In this document: positions 57,079-64,000 of the stretch, piece after piece
Layout of the letters: each line of letters begins with the position of its first letter
How positions within the stretch are numbered: the stretch's first letter is position 1
DNA from: Anabaena sp. PCC 7108
GTDB taxonomy: Bacteria > Cyanobacteriota > Cyanobacteriia > Cyanobacteriales > Nostocaceae
Length of the DNA stretch: 64,000 bases
Assembly: GCF_000332135.1 (NCBI RefSeq)
Contig: NZ_KB235896.1
Location: forward strand, 2,491,403-2,555,402
Direction: 5' to 3'
Translations under genes and position numbers: made by a program
The notes under the pieces: generated by a model
What the model was told of the DNA's origin: nothing
Databases searched by the model: none
The model's input: the letters and a program-made list of their open reading frames with translations, nothing else

Positions 57079-59148
57079 ATGACTGACTCTAAAAAATTTA
57101 TAACCTATCCAACTACTAGCAAAAGCAATCAAGTTGATGATTATCACGGTACTGTAATTGTAGATCCTTACCGGGCTTTAGAAGACCCTGATACAGAAGA
57201 TACAAAGGCTTGGGTTGAGGCACAAAATCAAGTTACATTTGGCTACTTGAATGAAATTTCTGCCAGGGAAAAAATTAAACAACGTCTTACTAAGCTTTGG
57301 GATTATGAAAAGTATGGTACTCCCTTTAAAGAAGGTGAAACTTACTTTTATTTCAAAAATAATGGTTTACAAAACCAAAGTGTTCTCTATACTCTCCCTT
57401 CTTTAGACGCAGAACCCAGGGTTTTACTTGACCCAAATAAACTTTCAGAAGATGGAACTGTTGCTCTTTCAGGAATTGCTATTAATGAAAATGGGAAACT
57501 TTTAGCTTATGGTTTATCAACATCTGGTTCAGATTGGCAAGAATGGAAAGTTAGAGATATTCAAACAGGTGAAGATTTAAACGACCATTTACAATGGGTT
57601 AAATTTTCCGGTGCTTCTTGGACTCATGACCATCAAGGTTTTTTCTACAGTCGTTATGATCAACCAAATGAAAAAACCAAATTAGAGGATGTTAATTATT
57701 ACCAAAAGCTTTATTACCATAAACTTGGTACATCTCAATCAGAAGATATATTAATTTACCATCGTCCTGATCAAAAAGAATGGGGTTTTAGTGGTGAAGT
57801 TACAGAAGATGGCAAATATCTGATTATTTCTGTTTGGTTGGGAACTGATTCTAGAAACTTGGTTTTTTACAAAGATTTGACTCAAATTAATACTGAAGTT
57901 GTCGAATTAATTAACCAATTTGAGGCAAATTATAGTTTTATTGATAATGAGGAAAGTATTTTTTATTTTCGGACAGATTTAAATGCACCAAGAGGCAGAG
58001 TTATTGCCATTGATACTAAAAATACCACATCAGAAAATTGGCAAGAAATTATTCCTCAAACAGCGGAAACATTAGAAAGCGTAGGCATTTTAAATAATCA
58101 ATTGGTGGCTGATTATCTGCAAAATGCTCATAGCCAAGTTAAAATATTTGACCTTACTGGGAATTTTGTTAGAGAAGTAGAATTACCCGGACTAGGTTCC
58201 GCAGGAGGATTTGGTGGTAAACGTCATGATACAGAAACATTTTATAGTTTCACCAGCTTTACTACTCCAGGAACTATCTACCGCTACGACATGAAAACTG
58301 ATAAAAGTGAAATTTATCGTCAGCCCCAGGTAGATTTTAATGCTGATGAATATGAGACAAAACAGGTCTTTTATCAAAGTAAAGATGGTACACAAGTACC
58401 GATGTTTATAACTCACAAAAAAGGCATTAAATTAGATAGTAATAATCCAACTTATCTCTATGGATATGGTGGCTTTAATATTTCCTTAACTCCCAATTTT
58501 TCTGTAAGTTTGTTGGTCTGGCTAGAAATGGGGGGAGTTTATGCTGTTTCTAATTTGCGCGGTGGTGGTGAATATGGGGAAGAATGGCATCAAGCTGGCA
58601 TGAAGGAGAAAAAGCAAAATGTGTTTGATGATTTTATTGCTGCGGCTGAATGGTTAATTACAAATAATTACACCAAACCTGCAAAATTAGCTATTGCTGG
58701 AGGTAGTAATGGTGGTTTGTTAGTGGGGGCTTGTATGACACAGCGCCCTGATTTATTTGCTGCTGCTTTACCCGCAGTGGGTGTTATGGATATGTTGCGT
58801 TTTCATCAATTTACCATTGGTTGGGCTTGGGTAGCTGAATATGGTTCTTCGGAAAATGCAGAAGAATTTAAAACTTTGTATGCTTATTCACCGTTGCATA
58901 ATTTACAGTCAGGTACAACTTATCCTGCGACTTTAATTACTACCGCAGATCATGATGATAGGGTAGTTCCTGCTCATAGTTTTAAGTTTGCAGCGGCTTT
59001 GCAAGAATGTCATGTTGGTGAAGCACCTGTCTTGATTAGAATTGAGACGAAAGCGGGACATGGTGCGGGTAAACCAACAGCGAAAATTATTGAGGAAGCG
59101 GCTGATAAGTGGGGGTTTTTGGTTAGGGTTTTGGGGGTTGAGGTTTAG
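57079..59148 (+). CDS. Prolyl oligopeptidase (S9A)
   Basis: This 689-aa cytoplasmic serine peptidase cleaves after proline in short peptides. The N-terminus DDYHGTVIVDPYRALEDPDTEDTKAWVEAQN is typical. A seven-bladed propeller region follows (about 75-410), and then the catalytic domain with YGYGGFNISLTPNFS, SNLRGGGEYGEEWH, the nucleophile in AIAGGSNGGLLVGACM, the Asp region TTADHDDRVVPAHSFKF and the catalytic His in ETKAGHGAGKPT. No signal peptide is present. The start is the ATG at 57079. An intrinsic terminator begins seven bases after the stop. Confidence 0.95.
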   Translation: MTDSKKFITYPTTSKSNQVDDYHGTVIVDPYRALEDPDTEDTKAWVEAQNQVTFGYLNEISAREKIKQRLTKLWDYEKYGTPFKEGETYFYFKNNGLQNQSVLYTLPSLDAEPRVLLDPNKLSEDGTVALSGIAINENGKLLAYGLSTSGSDWQEWKVRDIQTGEDLNDHLQWVKFSGASWTHDHQGFFYSRYDQPNEKTKLEDVNYYQKLYYHKLGTSQSEDILIYHRPDQKEWGFSGEVTEDGKYLIISVWLGTDSRNLVFYKDLTQINTEVVELINQFEANYSFIDNEESIFYFRTDLNAPRGRVIAIDTKNTTSENWQEIIPQTAETLESVGILNNQLVADYLQNAHSQVKIFDLTGNFVREVELPGLGSAGGFGGKRHDTETFYSFTSFTTPGTIYRYDMKTDKSEIYRQPQVDFNADEYETKQVFYQSKDGTQVPMFITHKKGIKLDSNNPTYLYGYGGFNISLTPNFSVSLLVWLEMGGVYAVSNLRGGGEYGEEWHQAGMKEKKQNVFDDFIAAAEWLITNNYTKPAKLAIAGGSNGGLLVGACMTQRPDLFAAALPAVGVMDMLRFHQFTIGWAWVAEYGSSENAEEFKTLYAYSPLHNLQSGTTYPATLITTADHDDRVVPAHSFKFAAALQECHVGEAPVLIRIETKAGHGAGKPTAKIIEEAADKWGFLVRVLGVEV

Positions 59149-59452
59149 GTTTTGGGTGGGTAATTCCCACCTTTTTTTCTCACACAATCTCCGTCAGGAG
59201 ATCCCGCAGGGTAGACGCAAAGGCGCAAAGAGATGAAGATTAAGAAGCATTGATCCACCAATTTCGCAGAGGATGATTGTTTGATGGTCTATAACCTATC
59301 TTCCGCACCCTCAACTGTCACAATCGGTTTTTACTCTTTTTTGTGATGATATGAGGATGTATTGTATACCACATCTCAATGAATTAACGGATACATGATG
59401 TCGATAAGGCATAATTTATATCCAAAAATCAAGAGAGAATTAAGTGATAATA
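59149..59452. other. Intergenic region between convergent genes
   Basis: These 304 bases hold the terminator at 59155-59178 and otherwise no pattern I recognise. Confidence 0.5.
59155..59178 (+). terminator. Intrinsic terminator of the prolyl oligopeptidase gene
   Basis: GGTGGG-TAATT-CCCACC followed by seven T, starting seven bases after the stop codon. The stem is short but GC-rich. Confidence 0.75.
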
Positions 59453-60107
59453 CTATGTGACACCCCAGGGTGCGGAATGTGGGCTATAACGTCCTTTAAT
59501 CCTAATAGCATTGAGTACATCACGTAATGTTGACGAATCAACACCTATTTCTTCTGACCAATGTTTTATTATTTCTAAGGTTGATAGAATTTGAAGATGG
59601 GGAAAATTCTTTTGAAGAAACTTGATAGCCTTGTCGTCATCAGTTGCTACTGCCCATTTTCGATGAACTGCTATTGCACAAGTTGCAGATTCGCCATCAT
59701 CGAGATCAACAGCATAGTTGACAAAAGAGTCTTCCTCTTCTTCTGATTCAAAATTTACAATTTTTAGTAAACCTTGTTTCATAGCTTCTTGAAACTCTAA
59801 CACAGCATCATTTTCTTCTTCCTGAAGTAGTTGGAGTGTATTTAATTCGCGTTCTTGTAAGTACTAGGACAGAATTAATTACACAATGTCATTGCGAATG
59901 GAACGCAGTGGAATGACGCAATCGCAAGGGCTGGGATTGCTTCGCTTCGCTCGCAATGACTGTAAATATTTTTGTCCAATTACTTACAACTGTTGTAACA
60001 ACAATTTCAGCAGGAAGAGATTTCAAAATTGCCAGAAATTGCCCCGACGCACAAAAGTTGAAAATACAGCAAGCATCAAGAAGAACGTGGGAGTGAGTAA
60101 TTTGCAT
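59453..60107 (-). pseudogene. PIN-domain protein gene interrupted by a MITE
   Basis: The 5' part starts at 60107 (ATG) and reads MQITHSHVLLDACCIFNFCA to ...EIVVTTVV; it then enters the 129-bp element at 59986. Beyond the element (59857 down to the TAG at 59453) the frame resumes with QERELNTLQLLQEEEND. Deleting 127 bases (the element with one TA copy) joins them as ...TTVVQEREL..., in frame, giving 175 aa. PIN signatures are the first Asp (VLLDACCIF), DLDDGESATCAIA (Glu) and VATDDDKA (Asp). PIN proteins are Mg-dependent RNases, often toxins. As it stands, translation would stop inside the MITE after about 72 residues. It starts only nine bases after the XRE/ImmA-like stop, so it was the last gene of that operon. 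Confidence 0.85.
59858..59986 (-). mobile_element. 129-bp MITE, copy B, inserted in the PIN gene
   Basis: This is the reverse complement of 10480-10608, identical at all 129 positions compared. TA lies at both outer edges. Insertion at a TA inside a GTA (Val) codon is consistent with target duplication, because removal restores the codon and the frame. Confidence 0.88.
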
Positions 60108-60116
60108 AAATTAACC

Positions 60117-61325
60117 TTACTTCCCAGTAGTTTGGATTTGACGCAAATCAAAATCCGTGTCTTCTTCCATCATTCCGCTTGAATACTCCCTTAATACTTC
60201 TGCAATGCGACGGGCTTCTAAACGGTTAACACAGAGGAATTCAGCAAAACGCCCTTCCGTAATTAGGGCTTGATCTAGTGCTTCAATTGCTAAGTGTTGA
60301 TAATGTAAAGGCATCATATCAACCCTTTGCAGGATTTGTTCTAAGCCAAGTTCCTCTTGTACCTTTCTAACTTTTAAACCTCTATCTCGCAATTTATCCC
60401 AAGTTCCAGACGGTAGAAGTTCCATTTCTTCTAACCGATAAACTAGGGCTTCTACAGAAACACCATAATAATGCGCTAGTGTAAATAAATTAGTCGGTGT
60501 GAATTTGCCGTGTGTACGGTACATATCATTAAACCGCTTCAGCAATCCACTGGTAGGCATCAAGAAATATTTGGGGAAAGTTTCTGCTAGTTGCTCACTT
60601 TCAGGATATCGTTGATATTGACCATCAAAATGAAACTCTGGTTTTTGCCGATGTGCGAGAAAATGCAGGTATCCATGCGCCATTGACCAACGTCGGCGCT
60701 CCTCTGGATGATTGGCATTGATAGCCATACAACCGCCAACTTCTTCGTTATAGCTATACACTTCTGAGTATTTTTGCGGCATCTGCAAATAGAAGATCCG
60801 TAAACCCACGTCTTGTTCTAGGATGTCCCGCAGTTGGGAAATAGGCGCATCACCTAAACCCAGCCTGTGACGTTCTGCTACTGCTATACTCTCCGCAGCA
60901 GATTTAATGGGCATATCTGTTACTTGATACTCAAGAGGATAGTTTCGCGGTAGTGGCGCATCCATGATTTTCTCAAGTTCTAGGTAATTTTGACATAATT
61001 CCTCTAATTGGGAGATAAAGGGTTCAATTTCTGCTTGTTGTTCTTGACTGCGTTGATAAACTGCGCGAAACTGCACTTCAAAAGGTTGTACGACAGGACG
61101 TTGACGAACAAATTCACTTACAGAACGTCCGTAAGCACGAGCAAGTTTAATCAGTTCATTGGCTTTGAGACGACGTTCTCCCTTCTCAATTGCAATCATA
61201 GTGGTGCGTGCAGCATCAATAATCTTTGCTGCATCCGCTTGAGTCATGTTGCATTTTTTACGGGCTTGTTGCAGGAGTTCACCTAATGTCCGCAGGTCAA
61301 TGTTATCCAGGATGTTGGTAGTCAT
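60117..61325 (-). CDS. XRE-family regulator fused to an ImmA/IrrE-like domain (HExxH degenerate)
   Basis: From the ATG at 61323-61325, preceded by a well-placed GAGGA, it is 402 aa; a TTG at 61340 lies five codons before. Residues about 10-72 are an XRE helix-turn-helix (LGELLQQARKKCNMTQADAA, AIEKGERRLKANELIKLARA). Residues about 135-330 follow the ImmA/IrrE metallopeptidase plan, ending in EQLAETFPKYFLMP and FTPTNLFTLAHYYGVSVEALVYRL. The zinc motif is AHGYLHFLAH (217-221 HGYLH): both His are kept but Glu is Gly, one transition (GAA to GGA). It probably binds its own promoter or a partner without peptidase activity. It sits between the QueC-like and PIN genes in the operon. Confidence 0.82.
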   Translation of the reverse strand: MTTNILDNIDLRTLGELLQQARKKCNMTQADAAKIIDAARTTMIAIEKGERRLKANELIKLARAYGRSVSEFVRQRPVVQPFEVQFRAVYQRSQEQQAEIEPFISQLEELCQNYLELEKIMDAPLPRNYPLEYQVTDMPIKSAAESIAVAERHRLGLGDAPISQLRDILEQDVGLRIFYLQMPQKYSEVYSYNEEVGGCMAINANHPEERRRWSMAHGYLHFLAHRQKPEFHFDGQYQRYPESEQLAETFPKYFLMPTSGLLKRFNDMYRTHGKFTPTNLFTLAHYYGVSVEALVYRLEEMELLPSGTWDKLRDRGLKVRKVQEELGLEQILQRVDMMPLHYQHLAIEALDQALITEGRFAEFLCVNRLEARRIAEVLREYSSGMMEEDTDFDLRQIQTTGK

Positions 61326-61336
61326 GATGGTTTTCC

Positions 61337-62773
61337 TCAACTTTGTTGAGATGAGACTACATATTTACTAGATGCCTTCTGATCACTTAATAATCCGTTC
61401 GCAATCTGTGATTCCACAGCATTCCATTCAGAAACATAATTTTGATAAAGTTGAATTAAACGACTTCGCATATCAGCAGGTGATAGATTTTCTGCCATAG
61501 CAGTTCGATCAACAATATCATCCAACACTGGAAACCTTTTAGTTAGAGTAATCCAAGGTTCATTTGAGACAGCAATCAAAGAATCAAGGGTACGAACCTG
61601 AGCTTGCATATTCAAGAAACATAAACTCGGCTCTTTAACTGGACGCTCTCCATGTAAGACCACATAACGAGTTCTATCTTTTATGGTAGAGGCTGCAAGT
61701 GATTGTCGCCTTAAAAGACAAGAGGAGCAGTAACCACATTGAACTGGTTTTTGACGATGTGGACTGTCACAGGACATAGTTAAAGGTGGTAAGTCATCTC
61801 TCCCATTTTTCACCAATGCTTTGCACATTTCGGCTTTAGTCCAAAAAAGAAAGGGGTTTTTGACCTGGAACTCTTCTCCTAAAAGCTCGGAAACAACCTC
61901 ACTCACCATTAGTAAAGTTAAGGGATGAACAGAACGAGAGTGATCCAATCCTACAGCCGATTCACGATATGGAAGGTTGATTGCACCGATTCCGTTTTCA
62001 TACAAACAAAGAACCTTTTCTCCCATAAGGTATGCACACGCAGAACCAAGAAGAGTGAATACAACACCCCTCGCACGGGAAAGCTTGTTTTTTGGCTGCT
62101 CACTACTATCATCAAATCGGATTGGGAGGCGGAAAAGATAGCAGCGACCGGGAAAGATAGATTGAATTTTCTTATATACTCTTTCCTGGCGGGCATATAC
62201 ACTATTGTTGCTCCCAGTTCCAAATAAGATAAACCGTTTTTCTGGATACATCAGAAGCCGAGTGTACAAACCAGCCAGCGCATCTAGTCCACCACTCCAC
62301 AACGTCACTTCACATCCTTGGGGTGCTAACGGAAGAGATTGGTGTTCAACAAGGCGTTCCGGTGCAATCCGTTTTTGAAAGTCGAAAACCCATTCGGTAT
62401 CAGTTGTCCATTTAAGCAGGTCATCTAGTTTTGCGCGAAATGGTTCAGCACTAAACAATTCTGGATGACGTAATGGCAGTATCACATAAAATCGGCGTTG
62501 GTTCTTTGTAAGACTTTGAGGAGCAAGACGATCTGAGGTATATATAGCAACAGCAAGGTCAATGAGATCAGCAATAATAGGGGGAAACTCTCCTAGAACA
62601 CGATATTTTAACTCTGTATCACCTACATTAATTCCAATAGTTGCCTTTTTATCCTGAGAGTGATCAACAAATAGCACAGATCCATTACTGTTCTCTACAG
62701 GTTGAAAGTGTAAAGTGTAATCTTTATAGTTACTTTCAGTTGGTTTTTGTTGACGTGAAGGTGTATGGTTCAT
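61337..62773 (-). CDS. QueC-like protein with N-terminal extension (defence-associated type)
   Basis: This 478-aa protein has a C-terminal half of the QueC (7-cyano-7-deazaguanine synthase) type: PP-loop WSGGLDALAG (160-164 SGGLD), SRARGVVFTLLGSACAYLM, ENGIGAINLP, and a zinc site with Cys335, Cys346, Cys349 and Cys352 (MSCD ... QCGYCSSCLLRR). Residues 1-155 form an additional domain not found in metabolic QueC (about 220-230 aa). QueC-like proteins with such extensions occur in Qat (QatC) and other immune systems, where they act on proteins or nucleotides rather than in queuosine synthesis. Here no queD/E/F is near. Its ATG overlaps the upstream stop by four bases. Confidence 0.82.
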   Translation of the reverse strand: MNHTPSRQQKPTESNYKDYTLHFQPVENSNGSVLFVDHSQDKKATIGINVGDTELKYRVLGEFPPIIADLIDLAVAIYTSDRLAPQSLTKNQRRFYVILPLRHPELFSAEPFRAKLDDLLKWTTDTEWVFDFQKRIAPERLVEHQSLPLAPQGCEVTLWSGGLDALAGLYTRLLMYPEKRFILFGTGSNNSVYARQERVYKKIQSIFPGRCYLFRLPIRFDDSSEQPKNKLSRARGVVFTLLGSACAYLMGEKVLCLYENGIGAINLPYRESAVGLDHSRSVHPLTLLMVSEVVSELLGEEFQVKNPFLFWTKAEMCKALVKNGRDDLPPLTMSCDSPHRQKPVQCGYCSSCLLRRQSLAASTIKDRTRYVVLHGERPVKEPSLCFLNMQAQVRTLDSLIAVSNEPWITLTKRFPVLDDIVDRTAMAENLSPADMRSRLIQLYQNYVSEWNAVESQIANGLLSDQKASSKYVVSSQQS

Positions 62774-63393
62774 ATTGCTAGATTCTCCTCAAGGTCTATC
62801 TCCTTGATTTGCGATCGCCTACTTCGTCTCAAGTGGGATACACTCTCATCTAAATTTGCCTTTTTTGCTAATCTTGAAATCTGCTCAAAGATATCTCTCT
62901 TTAATTCCTCCATACGGTCTGCCAAAATGAAATTATCAACTTTGGCGTGGTGATCAGGAATTAGTGGAATTTTTCCTTCAAATTCTGATACATACGCCTT
63001 CTGCATATATCTTTCTATAACTTTTTCTGGAAGAGTATCATTGTCAAATTGTTGCCCATAACGCAAATCATGAATAATATCAATTCCAGCATCCTTAACC
63101 AATGTCTTAGTTCGATGTGGGATGTTAGCTTGTTCTGCTAATTTATGAATCTTTTTACTTAAATCAGCATAGTTTATAGATTTATTATTGCTAGAACTTT
63201 GAATTTCTTGAGCTAGAAGTTCCCCCATACTCTTGGCTATCACAATAGCTGCATTACCTTTTTTCTTCAGATCATCGAGAAAGGGTTTCATTGTCATCCA
63301 AGCACATTCTTGAGGCTCTAGTTTTCCCTCACACAGTATTAGGTATGGCTTTCTATAAAGTCCTAAAAGCCGATGAAATACATCCCCGTCCAC
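62770..63393 (-). CDS. Unrecognised 207-aa protein, first gene of the QueC-like operon
   Basis: I do not recognise this family. It starts with GTG at 63391-63393 with GGAG eight bases before; an in-frame TAG a little further upstream rules out a longer form. The sequence is a mixed alpha/beta N-terminus (KPYLILCEGKLEPQECAWM, GNAAIVIAKSMGELL), a central helical part, IHDLRYGQQFDND, and a basic/helical end (HLRRSRRSQIKEIDLEENLAI). No signal peptide or membrane helix is present. The stop overlaps the QueC-like ATG (ATGA), so the two products are probably made together. It could be a substrate or a partner of the QueC-like enzyme, as QatB is for QatC, but there is no direct evidence. Confidence 0.7.
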   Translation of the reverse strand: MDGDVFHRLLGLYRKPYLILCEGKLEPQECAWMTMKPFLDDLKKKGNAAIVIAKSMGELLAQEIQSSSNNKSINYADLSKKIHKLAEQANIPHRTKTLVKDAGIDIIHDLRYGQQFDNDTLPEKVIERYMQKAYVSEFEGKIPLIPDHHAKVDNFILADRMEELKRDIFEQISRLAKKANLDESVSHLRRSRRSQIKEIDLEENLAI

Positions 63394-63775
63394 GCTTCGA
63401 TCTCCAATGAGAGCCTACTTATATGATCAGCTTAGAACATTATTTTAACAATGTCAATAATTAATAAGGCGATTCTGAGTAAAATGTCAGGTTTTCGATT
63501 AATAGAGAAATGGGCGCGGTTGGTTTCCCCTCTTGATCTTCACATCAAAATTTCATGACTACACTAGAAGAATGGGAAAACCTGCTTAGTCATTCACATC
63601 CCGACTTTTGATAAATATCTGTCATCACCCAAAAGAGAGATTTTTTAATTAAATTTACCGTTTACCCCTTAGCTACCTTGTCACCCGTTGGTTTTGGGGT
63701 TTGAATAATTTTTGGGTGGGCATTTTTGCCCACCTTTTTTATTTCACATTCCCGACGTAGAGAAAGGAAGTACTA
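63394..63775. other. Intergenic region upstream of the QueC-like operon
   Basis: These 382 bases contain the probable operon promoter (no motif recognised) and the hairpin GGTGGGC-ATTTTT-GCCCACC followed by T6 (63715-63740), which has terminator shape on the plus strand though no plus-strand gene precedes it. The same stem occurs elsewhere as a dispersed repeat (7611-7640). No gene is seen. Confidence 0.5.
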
Positions 63776-64000
63776 TTAAGCAATAAGTGAGATATCTGTA
63801 GCAGCTAAGACAGTACCGACTCCCAAATTAGCGAAGATTCCACCGCCACCACTACCAAAAGCCGACAAGTTGACATTGTAGAACAAGTCTCCAGTACCTT
63901 GATTGTAAACCAAGTAAGCATTCTCACTGTCAATACCATCATTAGTAACTTGGTTAACCAAGCTAAAACCATTAGCAACCGATGATAAATCTGAACCGGC
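63776..64000 (-). CDS. C-terminus of an RTX-like/calcium-binding secreted protein, 5' part outside the window
   Basis: The frame stays open from base 64000 to TAA at 63776, with no internal start needed; 74 residues are visible. It contains SENAYLVYNQGTGDLFYNVN, a Gly-rich turn (FGSGGGG) and the end IFANLGVGTVLAATDISLIA. The pattern (Y..TG.L.Y....G......A.L.....L...DI.LI) is the usual C-terminal end of cyanobacterial hemolysin-type or DUF4114-like secreted proteins. The N-terminal repeats lie beyond the right edge, so the identity is only suggested. Confidence 0.6.
   Translation of the reverse strand, partial: AGSDLSSVANGFSLVNQVTNDGIDSENAYLVYNQGTGDLFYNVNLSAFGSGGGGIFANLGVGTVLAATDISLIA

Noticed and set aside
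59886-60182. 98-codon frame on the plus strand
   Set aside because: It is the antisense of the interrupted PIN gene and of the MITE.
61337-62773. Housekeeping QueC of queuosine synthesis
   Set aside because: Twice the normal length, an additional N-terminal domain, and no queuosine gene near; a defence-type QueC-like protein fits better.
63715-63740. Terminator of the RTX-like gene
   Set aside because: The T run is on the plus strand while the gene is on the minus strand; the hairpin also occurs as a dispersed repeat.
1-64000. tRNA or rRNA genes
   Set aside because: No cloverleaf or conserved rRNA segment was recognised by eye in the intergenic regions.

Overview
The window is chromosomal DNA from a filamentous cyanobacterium of the Nostocales (Nostoc/Anabaena type). 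The evidence is the many HIP1 octamers (GCGATCGC), photosynthesis-linked genes (ndhB, raf1, a menG-type methyltransferase), a complete hormogonium motility locus (hmpF divergent from hmpABCDE), the heptanucleotide tandem repeats (STRRs) typical of these genomes, and a high density of short palindromic or MITE-like intergenic elements. No rRNA gene, tRNA gene or CRISPR array was recognised.

Layout. 1-3.3 kb: an alpha/beta hydrolase cut by the left edge, a secreted CAP-domain protein, a DsbA-like thioredoxin-fold protein and a Uma2 protein, all on the minus strand. 3.4-7.4 kb: hemC, glgA and ddl. 7.7-12.4 kb: CheB-like, CheR-PAS and PAS-histidine kinase genes that together look like a split CheB/CheR-type sensor. 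12.6-17.5 kb: ndhB, then a divergent metal-resistance pair (AztR/SmtB-type repressor and a P1B ATPase with two HMA domains) around a palindromic operator. 18-28.5 kb: UvrD-like helicase, membrane glycosyltransferase, raf1, REC-GAF protein, menG, a DUF445 protein, and an unusual protein with two cold-shock-like domains joined to a nuclease-like domain. 28.6-36.3 kb: 7TM-HD phosphohydrolase, a degenerate ADP-ribosylglycohydrolase-like protein, aroQ with a 45-codon ORF just upstream, and topA. 37.5-44.2 kb: a class A beta-lactamase-like protein, a manganese-type ABC transporter (mntC-mntA-mntB) whose leader carries a long perfect inverted repeat, an HTH-TPR protein and tilS. 44.4-56.8 kb: the hmp chemotaxis-like system. 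57-59.1 kb: prolyl oligopeptidase.

59.4-63.4 kb holds the most interesting region. It is a compact minus-strand operon of four genes with overlapping or nearly abutting ends: an unrecognised 207-aa protein, a QueC-like protein with an N-terminal extension, an XRE-ImmA/IrrE-like protein whose HExxH glutamate is replaced by glycine, and a PIN-domain protein. The PIN gene is interrupted by a 129-bp MITE; removing the element plus one TA copy restores a 175-codon reading frame exactly. QueC-like proteins occur in Qat and type IV CBASS defence, so this may be an undescribed defence or toxin-antitoxin-like system that has lost its effector here. That functional reading is inference. The right edge cuts a gene that ends like cyanobacterial RTX/calcium-binding secreted proteins.

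Mobile and repeated DNA: at least six MITE-like families and one 186-199-bp structured repeat. Two families have copies that are identical by eye (129 bp at 10.5 and 59.9 kb, inverted; 124 bp at 33.4 and 44.2 kb, direct), which points to recent mobility. Where a TTG or GTG start precedes a better ATG or ribosome-binding site, the preferred start is used and explained.
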